A stretch of 64,000 bases of DNA, from assembly GCF_012273895.1 (NCBI RefSeq), contig NC_052107.1, positions 2,542,001 through 2,606,000 of the forward strand. The letters are read 5' to 3'. Numbering within the stretch: the first letter of the stretch is position 1; each line of letters starts with the position of its first letter. A model generated the notes under the pieces. It had not been told where the DNA came from. It worked only from the letters and a program-made list of their open reading frames with translations, and did not search any database. Position numbers and translations under genes: made by a program. This DNA comes from Zerene cesonia (lineage: Eukaryota; Arthropoda; Insecta; Lepidoptera; Pieridae). Of the stretch, positions 22,301-34,300 are shown one piece after another.

Positions 22301-24493
22301 TCACTAAAGTTTTAATCATACTTTAACAAGTATTCTAATTTTTTCTCCATCATTCTTTCTTTCAGAGTAGAATTCCATATTGTCTTGAGGCAATTTCTTT
22401 GCTGTGTACATTGAAGTTCCATCAAAAAGATACCTGTAATGAAGCAATATATATAAAAGTTGTTGATACATATAAAAGCATTCTCATATTCTTATATAAT
22501 GAAAAAATATTGTTAAAAATACTTTACCCTCCAAAATTAACCATGTGTATTTTCAAAAGGGACTTGCGCACTCCAGTACGGTCTTCCTCTGGATTGAATT
22601 CAACATGGTACTGGTAAAGGCACCATTGGGGTGTCGTTTCCACAGTGAAGTAGTTTGCAATAAGGTCCAAAGGCGTCCCTGTGCTACCTGTTGATGATAT
22701 TAGGTGTATTTGGTATAATATTACACTGTTTTCAAATTTATGTAAAGCATGAAAGTAAAGTTTTAAGTATATCCACCTGTGGTTCCAGCAATTTTTTATC
22801 TTTATAATTGATGGTTCACACAATCAAATGGAGGATTAAGTAACTTATCATATTAATTCTGTACTGTATTTATCTTCAACAATATTCCTAGAAAAGGTTT
22901 TAAAATTCTAACAAACAAACAGATCAAACCACAAAAACAATCTATTGTAAAGAGACAATCATTTTAATAAATATTGTAATTCACAATGTAATGTTATTTT
23001 AGTAAAAATTCCCTCTAATCTGTCCTGATTTTGAAAACTTTAAACTTACTATCATAAAGGTTTTCAAAGAAAAATTCTGCTTTGTTGAATGAAATAGTCA
23101 TATTTTAATAATTATGTTAACTTTAGTTGATGCACTGAAACATGAAACTATAACCTTATTTCTCCACGATAGGAAGTCTATAGCTTGAGAAAATGCATGT
23201 TACCATAAAAAATACCAGTTAAGATAATAAACTATGAGTTTGTAAAGTTTATTCTTATAATAATTAATCTGAAATTGAACCTATGATGATTTCAACCCAA
23301 TATCTTTATCTAAAGATTAACTTGTTGTAGTTTCACTTGTGACTAGTTTTGGTATATGGAATGACATAATAGAAATGAGATAAATACCTTTCTTTGATGT
23401 TATTTGAGCAGGTCGAGTACGTAATACTGTCATCTGCTCCGGCAGGACTCTGCCTCCACCGCGCCGTGCACCTCGACCCACTACCATTCCTGCATCACCA
23501 CCCCCATGCTCTGGTTTACCTTTAAGAATAAATATATCATTTTAACACTATTACATAAATAAATAATCAACAATTAATTCAGCATTGAAGCAACAAAATA
23601 AAGCTGTAGATTAGTTAAACTTTAATTTTATAACAATCGGTTCAATTCTTTTTTGGGATAAGAAATTTCACAGAATTGACAATGTTACATTGTTTAGTCG
23701 CATAATATACTGCATTGTTAAAATTACACCAAGTAGGCAGGTAGGTCAATAGATCTAAAATAAGCAGATTTCATATTCAATTCAAGGTATAAAATACTAC
23801 ATAAATAATAATTAACAAAATATATTTTACCCATAGGCTCGATGGCGCAATTGGTAGTGACCCTGTCTTGAATGCCAAGAGTCGCGGGTTCGATTCCCGC
23901 TCCAGGACAAATATTAATGTGATGAACATTTGTATTTGTTCTGTGTCTGGGTGTTATATATGTATTTAAGTATTATATTTGTGTTCCCTCTGTTGCCTGA
24001 TACCCGTAACACAAGTGCTTACGCTACTTAGTGTGGGTCAGGTCAATGTATGAGGTGTTGTGTGAATTTATTTATTTATTTATTACCCATAATATATCCT
24101 GAATTTTAAATAAATATATATACAGACAGTTGCTTATTTTTAACTTATCATAATATAATTACCATATCATGTTCAAGTGTTCATATTTCCAATCATTCTT
24201 TACATACCCAAATCAAGCTTTTGCATTTCATGTTGTATGTCAATATCTCCAGGATGTGCATGAGTAGATGGAGTTGAACGATGAGAAGCTCGACCAGCTG
24301 TATCGGAAGGTTTCGGCATGCCAGCCCGCACTGGGGGCGCCACAGACGGAGGGCCCCAGGCTGAAGGCGGCTGAGGCCTCGGGGGCGCGGGACCCGCCTG
24401 CATCTGTTCGCCCGGACGACGCGGCGGTGGGGCTCCCCCATCGCCTCCCCGACCTGCTCGACCCCGAGCTCTACCTCGACCACGTTCAGACAT
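19392..24493 (-). CDS. siwi: siwi (PIWI-clade Argonaute), exons 1-11: N-terminal, PAZ and start of MID
   Basis: Minus-strand exons: 24493-24208, 23519-23388, 22687-22528, 22433-22322, 22247-22122, 22024-21923, 21718-21625, 21446-21319, 20458-20198, 19981-19839 and 19537-19392. The protein starts MSERGRGRARGR; the Arg-Gly dipeptides are the sites where PIWI proteins are symmetrically dimethylated to bind Tudor proteins. The N domain (ANYFTVETTPQWCLYQYHVEF), linker 1 (YLFDGTSMYTAKKLP) and PAZ (TDYNKKTYRVDDV, which grips the piRNA 3' end) follow in order. Exon 11 ends RPEI with one base of a valine codon, completed exactly by exon 12 at 4802. With exons 12-18 the total is 2685 nt, 894 residues, close to the 899 I recall for silkworm Siwi. 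Exon 9 ends CAG/GCGAGT, a GC donor. A SINE sits in intron 1. Confidence 0.95.
20523..20578 (+). repeat. 19-bp tandem repeat, nearly three copies
   Basis: The unit TTACAGCAAGGCTGGTTCA occurs at 20523-20541 and 20542-20560, with a partial copy after. It lies in siwi intron 8, beside a short hairpin (gactcttttatat / atataaaagagt, near 20493-20520). Confidence 0.9.
23836..24082 (+). mobile_element. tRNA-derived SINE with intact 9-bp target duplication
   Basis: The head looks like a tRNA gene with pol III A-box (TGGCGCAATTGGTAGTG) and B-box (GGGTTCGATTCC) promoter elements. A body of about 170 bp and an ATTT-repeat tail follow. TTACCCATA flanks it on both sides (23827-23835 and 24083-24091), a clean 9-bp target-site duplication that shows retroposition into siwi intron 1. 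I reject a functional tRNA because the sequence continues into the SINE body and the acceptor stem does not close well. Confidence 0.9.
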
Positions 24494-26131
24494 GGCTATA
24501 AGGAAATTTGTAATTCGAGTTCAATGATGGTCATTTTGTAATTATTTGAAATCGGACATGACTACGCGATGATTTTTAACGGGTATTCTAATATTTTTTA
24601 TTTATAAAACTACACCATAGTCCACATAATTACAAAAATTTATATCTACTGAACTGAAAATTTTAATCTTTAATTAATTTACATATATTTGAAGAGTTTT
24701 GTCTTAGAAACAGCAGCAATTTGATTACGAAGGTAAAACTGTCTGCATGAGAAAAGCTTGCAGGTAGGTTATTAAAAACGCTTATTCGTTGAAAATACAC
24801 TTAGTTCGCAATTTTACAATTATTCATCCAATCATTGAACATATAACATACTATAAATAGTTTAAACTAAAACAGATTAATAATAATGCCTATGATATTT
24901 CATATAAAAACTTATTTAACTTTAAAAAACTTTTTTGATTAAATTGAAATCCATAACTAATTTGTTAAAACGGGTGTAATTACCAACAAAACGGATATTT
25001 TATCGCTTTATTCGATTCGCACATAATATCAGCTAATTTCTTCACAAACTGTTCAATTTTGCAGGTAAAAACTTAGATCAAGACTAAAATTTTAATATGG
25101 CGCCTAACGGGGAAGTTTGTTTCTTTGAAGTAGGTTTAGGTATTACAATATTTTTTTATTGTAAAACTAAAATTGGGCATTTTAACAGCTTGTCTATTTA
25201 TAATATAACGACTAAATAATTTTACATTCATATATTATGTATTATAATTTTTGGTGTAGCTTTTATTTATAAATAATGAACAAGATAAAGAAACATTAAG
25301 AACATGCTGTGTATTGAAAATTGTTGGAAGAAGTAGGATTCAATGTAATTGTGAAAATGCTTGAGTAATATAAGCAGTATTTTTTTCTTACCAACTTTAA
25401 TTTATACAAAAATTCAACACTTCTTACTTTACCTAAACAATAATCATAAAACTCAAAACAAAAAAAATGAAGTTTCAAAGTGAACTAACGTGTGAATTGT
25501 CATTGGGTTCTATTCAAAGAGTAGTATAATAATATGGTTCTATTTATTACATTAATTTGTGTGATGTGAAGTTAGTACGATTTGTTTGCAAATTGCAAAC
25601 AGTCCGTGGCGCATAGTATAGTATCTATGCGCACATAAGTGTATAATCTATGGTACCTGTGTATGGGGCTAATAGTACTCTATGGACACATATTACTAAA
25701 TAGTTATTAAGACTATTATTTATCATTAAAGACCTATGTTAAGTTTTTGTCGTGGTTGATTCGGTTTATTAAACAATTAATTAAAAGAAAAAGTCTAACA
25801 TACTTACTAGCATCTACTACTCACTGTTCAAATAATGTGTTTGATAGTATATTTAAAAGTTTTTATTATAACATCCAAACTGAAGAAACACACCAGATTA
25901 TGTTATATATATTTTGTATTATGTTAATATTGGAACTTTATTGAGATAAGTTAAGTGCGTGGACTACCTAATAAAAAAGTGTCGATTTCGTTAAATCTTT
26001 TCTACTCTTTGGTTTATGGATAACCTATAAATTGTCAGCTGTTATCATGTCAAAATGGATTGTTGACTGTTGTTCAAATTGCTATATGCTTAGCCTAATT
26101 CATTGAAATCTTTTAAATACAACCCAGGAAC
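24494..26131. promoter_or_regulatory. Head-to-head intergenic region of siwi and RWDD1
   Basis: 1.6 kb separates the divergent start codons, so both promoters and any 5' untranslated exons should be here. The DNA is AT-rich. Two palindromes stand out: GTTTGCAAATTGCAAAC at about 25583-25599 and TGCGCATAGTATAGTATCTATGCGCA at about 25608-25633 (imperfect). I saw no definite TATA box or transcription start. Confidence 0.45.
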
Positions 26132-28507
26132 ATGGATTATCAATATGAACAAGCCAGTGAAGTAGAGGCCTTAGATTCTATCTATTGCGGTGATATGCAA
26201 AGTAAGCTTTTCATACAGGTTGAAATAAAATTTATGAATGTAACCAGATAACTTTATAAAATATTAACAGTTTTGCAGGTTGCGCCTTTTCACAAATTTA
26301 GTATTCCAATAAAGTCCGAAAGTTATGATGATGGGGATGGCTTAGCATGTGAACTGGTCTTTACTTACACTTCAAAATATCCCGAAGAGCTGCCTGTCGT
26401 AGAGGTATCTAATGAAGAAAATTTCGATGATGTAGTCGACAAAAATGAATTATTGGAACATTTAGTAGAACAGGTATATTTAATTTTATGACTTAGTTTT
26501 TATGTAGTATTCGACCTCTTTTTTTTATAGTGGGGAAATCTTACATAGATACCCACGGCCCCCGGGGAAAAGTAGCCGTGGATCATGTCGGGTTCTTACC
26601 GACTAAAACCCCACTGTGTTCCGACGAGCCGCTTTTGTAAGAAGGGGTCACGGGAGCTGGTTAATATACGTCCGCGACCCCCTCGGCGGCAGCCCGTTCC
26701 CGGGCCATCTCAGGAATTAGAGCGGCAAGGTGAAATCACCACTCGACCCTCCTGTGGGCGGCGTGAGCGGAACACGTCCCACACCGCCTCGCCGCACCGG
26801 GCAATGATGTAGTATCCGACCTGATGACTGATCATTGAAATCATTAACAAATTTTTTAATATTTTATATGATATTAGTATGTACTAGCTCCATTTATTTT
26901 ACATTAAATTCATAAAATTTGACAAACTGTTTCACGTAACCACATTATTACTATAATTTTTTTAAGTGATTGGTGAATTGAGTGAAGAGAATGTAGTTTC
27001 TTTGATTGTTTAAATAATCGTATTTTCTAAAAAGCACGTCAATCATAAAAGAGATAATATAAATGACTAGTGGTCCGCCCTGACTTCGCCTGTGGTTCTT
27101 ATATACCCTATTTATTCCTCAATAAATGGACTATCTAAAGATAATATAAATGACTAGCGCTCCGCCCCGCCTTTGCCTGTGGTTCATAAATACCCTATTT
27201 ATTCCTCAATAAATGGGCTATCTAACACTGAAAGAATTTTTCAAATCGGACCAGTAGTTCATGAGATTAGTGCGCTTTATAATATTGCTATAGATAATTT
27301 ATATCTAATGATTATGTTTATTATCGTAACTTCAGGGAAAAGAAAATGTTGGAATGGTTATGGTATTCACATTGGTTTCTGCTGGACAAGAGTGGCTCAA
27401 TGAGAAGTGGGACTTGATTAAGAAGCAAAGAGAAGAACAAATCCTAGCAAAGAAAAAGGCAGACGAAGAAGCTGAAATGGTAATATTTAAGTTTTTGTTG
27501 ATTAATTACTATGTCATTGTGATTCCATCTCTTATTTATTTTTGTTTATACATTACCAAATTGGACATGAACCAATCAAAATCTCTACTGAGTAAAAGAG
27601 TAGCAAGTATTGCTTAGATTTTCATGTAAGGAATAGACTTGTCAGGAGAGACATAAATTAGGTTTTAAAGGAATTTTAAGGAAAGTGCAGCAGAATGTTT
27701 TATTTCTTGCACTTTATCTGGCCAGTTCCAATTTTAACAATATTTATGGCTATATATACATGGCTGTCATAATTTATGACTTTATTTTATATATAAATTA
27801 TGCGGGTTACAGAAAAGATTTGAAGGTACAAGAGTTACTGTGGAGTCATTTCTCGCATGGAGGAAACAGTTTGAGATTGACATGGGTATACCTGCTAAGA
27901 GAGAAAAAGAATCAAAAGATAAGACAAAACTCACAGGAAAAGAGCTATTCTTAAGGGACACCACTTTGAATGAGTCAGATCTGAAATTCCTTGATGATGG
28001 TAAGTTTTTTTCTTGATTATTCTTCTATAATCTATATTAATTAAAAAAAAATTTAAGTGTATATTTTTTTCTGAATACATATAAAAAATAGTGATATATA
28101 TAGTACAGGTATCAATGTTTTTAGCAATAATCATCTTTCTGTCGATCTGTTATGACTAACATCTGGAACAAGTGGACTGATTTTGATGTGAATTTAACTT
28201 AGTAGATAGCTGATGTAATATAGGGATATATATTGTATAGAGAAACAATGATTATTATAATAATTTGGACATTCTTAATGCAAATAATATTTGTATATGT
28301 AAAACTGCTATGCAGCTAGTATAATATAGTATTGTGCTATCACATCAATGAGCATTCTAGTCTATTCAATACAATTTTTACATAAAAATTTCAGGAGATG
28401 CTGTTAAAGTCGACGAGTCTCTCTTCCAAGATCTAGATGACCTAGATATTTCTGATGAGGATGATGAAGACTACATTCCCGGACAGAGTGGTAGTGAAAG
28501 TGATTAA
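26132..28507 (+). CDS. RWDD1: RWD domain-containing protein 1 (DRG family-regulatory protein)
   Basis: Five plus-strand exons: 26132-26201, 26271-26473, 27336-27479, 27813-27999 and 28395-28507 (stop TAA). They total 717 nt and encode 238 residues; human RWDD1 is about 243. The RWD fold comes first (ALDSIY, FTYTSKYPEELPVVEV), then VGMVMVFTLVSAGQEWLNE. A charged helix (KKQREEQILAKKKADEEAE) follows, then the family segments ESFLAWRKQFE and GKELFLRD, and an acidic tail (DDLDISDEDDEDYIP). The family stabilises the GTPase DRG2 in the cytosol and so affects translation; that role is from family knowledge. The start is the first ATG in good context (GGAACATGG). Intron 2 has taken in a retroposon and Helitron-like repeats without touching the exons. 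Confidence 0.95.
26518..26806 (-). mobile_element. GC-rich retroposon with poly(A) and 16-bp target duplication
   Basis: This block is strikingly GC-rich within AT-rich intron 2 of RWDD1. It opens with poly(T) on the plus strand, so its poly(A) tail is on the minus strand. ATGTAGTATTCGACCT (26502-26517) and ATGTAGTATCCGACCT (26807-26822) flank it, a 16-bp target duplication with one mismatch. Length is 289 bp. No intact frame that I can name; probably a 5'-truncated LINE. Confidence 0.8.
27050..27292 (+). mobile_element. Helitron-like type A repeat with a tandemly duplicated head
   Basis: A segment of about 89 bp (AGATAATATAAATGACTAG ... AATAAATGGRCTATCTAA) occurs at about 27050-27138 and again at 27139-27227. 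The second copy continues into the normal repeat body (TCAAATCGGACCAGTAGTTC, TTTATAATATTGCTATAGAT). Confidence 0.75.
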
Positions 28508-31333
28508 TATTTTACAATTTGTTGTATGAGTAAGGCTAAGATTCGCGTGAATAAAGTGAGACAAGGGAAAGTGAAAAGCAATGCAAGTGTAACATATTAA
28601 TAAAAAGCTATGAACAGTAAAATACTTTTTAACGAATTTAAAACGAGATTTACTTATAATTCGTTCAGAATTTTTTGATAGGATTTCATTATATGTAAAT
28701 TATAATGAACAACCAGACCACAGAATTTCAACCGAATTGTTACACTGGTTATGGTTATTTTATTGTAACTACAATATTATGTTAATTTATTGACTTATTT
28801 TCTGGTATGTGTTTTTTTTTATACACTTCACAGAATTTTTAAATTGAAAATGCAAAATTTATGTAAATACACTTATGATATATTTCTTTGAAATCTATAC
28901 CAGAAAGCAATAAAATATGCAAAAATGTTTAGTGATATTTATGCTATTCGAAAGTCATAAACTTTTAACGTAACTGCTCTTAGTACTCACCAATATTTTA
29001 CTTTAAAAGTAAAATTGATAATCCGAGATTGGCCATGGTGATATAATAGAATATTATGACTATCACTTTCGGCAATTTTTATAATTAAATAAACAAGTTT
29101 TTATTCACTGGTACATTTCATCAAAATAAATATGAACACTTACTCATCACAGTATTACAAAATTTTGATATTAAAAACATATTTTATTTCATTCATAGTT
29201 TTATTTTCACATATCCAATAACTTGACAAGAAAACATCAAATATATATTTTTTAATTTTTAATAAAAAAGCTCATCACAACAAAATACATCGATATATAG
29301 ATAACGGAAATCGTGCAAACAAATTTAACACATACATTTAATTATCTAACACTTTTATAGACTATAGTAAAAGTAGCAATATGCTTAATTAATAGGTATA
29401 TTTACAAAGTGCAGTCTTGAACACAAGAAATGAAGGTTTAGTAGGTACTTAAAAAAGTTCTATATTAGAAGAAGTTAATTAACGAGGGATATGTTGGTAA
29501 CTATTTTTAAAACGAAACTATCATTATTCATATAAATTTTTACAACTTATAATCAATCAATCTTAACATATACATAAATACCATATTGCACGTCTGTTTG
29601 TAACAACTACGTTTACTCTCGTCCAATTTAATACATATAAAAACGTAAAAGCTATTTAATAAACAAGTTATAACAATAAAAACACAAGAAAGCAGAGTAC
29701 ACAGCATACTCACAGGAGATAGTAAATTAAAACTAATGTAATTATATTATTCGTTTAACAATAGTAAGGCAAACGCCTTTTACATTTTCAATTATAACGC
29801 GTCGATTATAAATATTATGATAAGGAATATAGAACAGCAACATAGCAATATTTTATTTTAATATCAGCCGTTGATACCTACATTAACAGGTTTTTTATAG
29901 TCGTCGTGTACAAAGTCGCAATAAAATTCTCTTAACCTTAGCCTCTAGGTAAATACGAGAGACAGTAATACACGGCTAATTCCTGAGCTTAGGAGACTGC
30001 AATACCTAGATCAAAATAATTTAAAGAAAGCTGGCGTCCAAAGATCTCTTCTCTTCTCATGTGAATACTCTGCACCTGCGCTTGTAGCATAAAACAAAAT
30101 AGGCAGTTCTTGTGATTAATTGGTTTATTGTGGGCACATAATATATCTGTCTGATGACGTTTAAGTTAAAATAAAGTGTATAAAAACACTTGAATTTTTA
30201 GTTTAAATATTTGGTTTCATTATTAGAAACAAAATAAAAATACGGTTTAACGCATTAACTCAAATAATGTTAAATTAATAAATATTCATACTGTGTTGTC
30301 TTTTCAATACCAGAACTAAATACAAAATGAGTGGTCTTGCTTTTCATAGTTATCTATCGTCAAAAATGTGTATATAAGCAATGTATTATTTATCTGATTT
30401 ATAATATATATGCATAATAACCTCATATATAGGCATAAATTTATTGTACGTGCATGTTAGCTATTGAAAGGAATCTGTAAAACCTTCAAAAAATACGTCT
30501 ACAACTATACATACTATCTAGGCCAGATTAGATGATAATTATTGTTCAAGAAATTACTGTAAGAATTGATAACTTGACTCTTGGTATTTTTTTAATAAAT
30601 CCAGCTTTTATTCTACATTGTTTTTATTATAGATATTTACAGAACTATCTATTCATGTAAAAATATCCCAAATAGGGTCTTGAAATTATTTAGATAAAGC
30701 ACATTACATTAACTAGATCGTTTTAGATCGTGAAGGGTTCTCATTACACACGACAACAATATGAGACCTACTTGTCTATGATTGTTTCTACTGCTTGTGG
30801 GAATGAAGGTGTATTGCCAGATTTCTACGCACAAATGTATTTGTACAATCTAAAACAAAATTGATGTAATAAAGAAGATACTTATAATAACATCCATACT
30901 AAAGATATTTCACATTAACTTAATAATAATTAATAATTTCCATCGATTGATACAACACATAGATTTTTATTTACATAATATGAGTTACAACAAATTACAG
31001 ATCTATTATTTTTAAACTATAAACTTTAAAACACAGTTGAGGGAAATACACTAACATGTTCAGATATATTTATAACATCACTTAATAATAACGATTCGAG
31101 TCCTTTGAAATCGTTCAGCATCCGCTTATAACTTTACTATTGCGTAACACTGTTCTGTATCAAAAGGCATTTAATGTTTCACCATTAAACAGTTTTCGCT
31201 TGACAAGAGGGAAATTACTCCGTGTTTCTGATTGACGAAATGATTTTAATATTTTTCAGTTGTCGTGTTAAGCCCCACAGCGGTTATAAAAACCATACGA
31301 CCTCAATCGCTTGCTGTAGGTTACAGCGAGAGC
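28508..31333. other. Convergent 3' untranslated region of RWDD1 (+) and Tusp (-)
   Basis: No coding exon is visible. Plus-strand AATAAA signals near 28549 and 28910 could end RWDD1 transcripts; minus-strand signals near 29090-29110 could end Tusp. A relic arm of the 8347 MITE is at about 28618-28668. Much of the rest is probably the long Tusp 3' UTR. Confidence 0.55.
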
Positions 31334-34300
31334 TCATTTAAGTCTTTGAGTCACATTCGCTAAAGCAACTGCGAACGCCTGAAGAGCTGAAAATGGATAT
31401 TGGAAATCCAGGGTGTAGGCGTTGCCGTCGATGCGGCCGAACTGCATTACCTACAGAACAATTTGTATTAGTTATTCATGGCTGTCCAGTAGCTGCTAAC
31501 CTGACAAATTAGTTACCGAATAACATAATTTTTGCAATCGATAGACTAGTTTTCGTTACACACAAAACACAAAAATTTCTAAACATAATGTAAGCGCATT
31601 GCCCGAGTTTTCTTCATATTAAACAAATTAAAAAGTATAGCCCTGTCCTTTCAGGAATAACAAAGCTTTCTAGTAGTGAAAGAATTATTTAAGCCGATTT
31701 AAAAGATTTTGACTATTCTTATATTCTTTATGTCCATACACAGAAAAATCTAGTTTTATCTGATAAAAGTAGGTCCTTCGTGTTTTGTGTTCTATAAAAA
31801 AGTTGAAGGATAAAAGGATGTCTTTGTAAATGTTACCTGTTTGCCATGGTACTCTATCTGAAAGTTCTTTGCGGACTCCTGTGTGACTCGTCCTCCGAAG
31901 TCGAGCTGGTAAACTTGACTGTTTTCGTTCCACATGGGCGCTTTGTTGTGCATCACGAGTTGGCGCCGTGTACTGCGGTCCGTTGCTGTTGAGTTACCAG
32001 CGCGCTTAATCTGTGGTGAGTTACATTTTTTAAGTACGTGAAAAATAAAAATCTAATAAATTGGAATCATGGGATTTATTGAACATTCTAAAACAACCTG
32101 GAATGTCGTATTGTTTGTGTTTATAGACTGTACTTTATACGTTTAGAGTAAGTAATGTGTCCGAATAAGTTTGTAATTAGAATATATTCACATTTCAGAA
32201 TAGTCTAGAAGGTTCTATTGCTTCTCTTTATAGATAGTACTGGTTTCTATGATTTTGTTCTAATTTTAATGTGTGGTTATTAGTATCTTATTAAAATTAG
32301 CACAGTGCATAGCACTGTTGTAACGCATTTTACCAGGATTTTGTTCATATAAACGACTTAGGTAGAAGCTGGTTTCTGTCTACTCGGATAAGTTTTCTTG
32401 AACTATGCCTAAAACGGGTACCTTTCGATATCCATTTCTATTGTAACTGAGTGTATAATCAATGCCTATATAAAAGGATAGGAAATAAAGAACAAACCTT
32501 ATTTCTCAATTGAGCCTTTTGAAAACTTTCTAGGTCTCTAAAATTCTTGCTGTTGATTTCACTGTATCCGTTCGGGAACTCATCGTCAGAGCTCTCCGAA
32601 GGTTTCTTATTCCTTCTGCGATTAAGTAGTGGTGAGTTTAACAATTGTCTGAAAATTTTAAATACACCATTAAGTATAAAAAAGAATTCACAAATAACAT
32701 GAGATCATTGAAAATTTGCGTAAGAATCATTAAAAACAAACTGCATTGTGTTCTCTAATAATTATTGCTATAAAAAAATTAAATATTCAATTCACAGAGT
32801 GAGGGTACTTTCAAGTTACCGTATAGGCGACGCAGAAGAATATCTATGTCTGCGAGGTCTCGGCGCAGGGGACGCGGGCGAAGCGGGGGCGGGGGACTTG
32901 GAGCGCGCGGGGCGGGGAGACGCTGGCGCGGAGCTGCTCTCTCGCACTGCAGTACTATTCGAGCCGCGCCCGCCGCGAGATGCCAGCAACCGCAATGCTA
33001 ACTGCTCCAATGAACCTGTACGGCGATCCACATAATATATAGAAAAAAAAAAAAAATATATATAACTTCTGGGAACACATGCACGGATTCTAATTTTGGT
33101 TGGAAAAAGTTAATATCTTCGTTTATGTAGGTGTACCCAGTGACGAAACAATAGGGTAAACATTATAAAATATAACATAATACGAAAATTTATGAGTTAT
33201 AGACATGAACCTCACTCATACGATCTTAAACTTTTTACCCAAAATAGTTTGTTTAACTATTGTTTCGCCACTCTTAAGCACGATAAACTTAAAAATAGAA
33301 TCGATTGCAACTAAGTAATATTTATGCTTAACTGTTACTAGTTAATATCTCCTTTCATAATCCAACCCGTGTCTCAAGGGGGTTGCGTATTACATAATAT
33401 CATAAAAGCATTTTGTGCAAGTTTTAATAGAATTATTTATGGATACCAAATGCTTCCAATCAAGCCAAGACCTATTTAATATGTTCAAAATACTACATCA
33501 TTCCCCTTTTAATCTACATCTAATCGTGCCTTTATTGTGTATTTTTGAATTCTTAAGCTAATTTATTTACTTTTCGAACATGTGGATTTTCACGCTGTGC
33601 TTTGTTATAAAACTCACACGTTCGCATAAGCTTTAAACATGCGTGATTTAAAGCGTAGTCAATCTAGCTGACGCGGACGGTCGCGTAATCAAGACGACCA
33701 GCGTCTCTCCCCGTTGAAGTAATATATCGCGGGTGAGAAAAGCATCTACTACTAACTATAATACTTGCTGTAGTCGGAGTCGCTGTCCGTGAGCTGCGGT
33801 TGCGTCGCTGGCAGCGTGTATGTAGCACGAGAACTACATGCCACACATACGTATGTGTCTGCGTCAACATCGCGTTTATCGTACGGTGACACAAGTCGGC
33901 ACGCTGTACATACAGGATAGTCTCTACGCGATCTCCTTGTAGCTACTCCACTTTTACCACCTTCTTCAGTACTTGTTCCACTGTTATCTTCTCCCGTACT
34001 ATTGCGGCTACTAGAATTAACCGATGTGTCTCCCTTTACATTTAAATCAGTCTTTAACTGTTTCTTTCCCTTCTCAACTGTAATTGATAATTCACTTGAA
34101 TCTAAACTTCGCGATTTACCACACTTTTTCAATGGCGTTTTAGCGCTCTCAGAAGTTTTTAAATCAGCCTTGAAATGCTTTTTGGGACGTCTGTGACGTT
34201 TGTTGTTGACAAGTATAAGGCGACGAGGTGGTTCTCCTCGAAGTGCTGATAGACTAACTTGGGCATGAAGTACCTGAGGATCGACCAAGTCGAGATAGCC

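Noticed and set aside
23836..23908. A tRNA gene
   Set aside because: The pol III boxes are clear, but the sequence continues into a SINE body with a tail and target duplication, and the tRNA fold is poor.
26585..26812. 75-codon frame in RWDD1 intron 2
   Set aside because: It lies inside the GC-rich retroposon, whose target duplication shows that it is an insertion.
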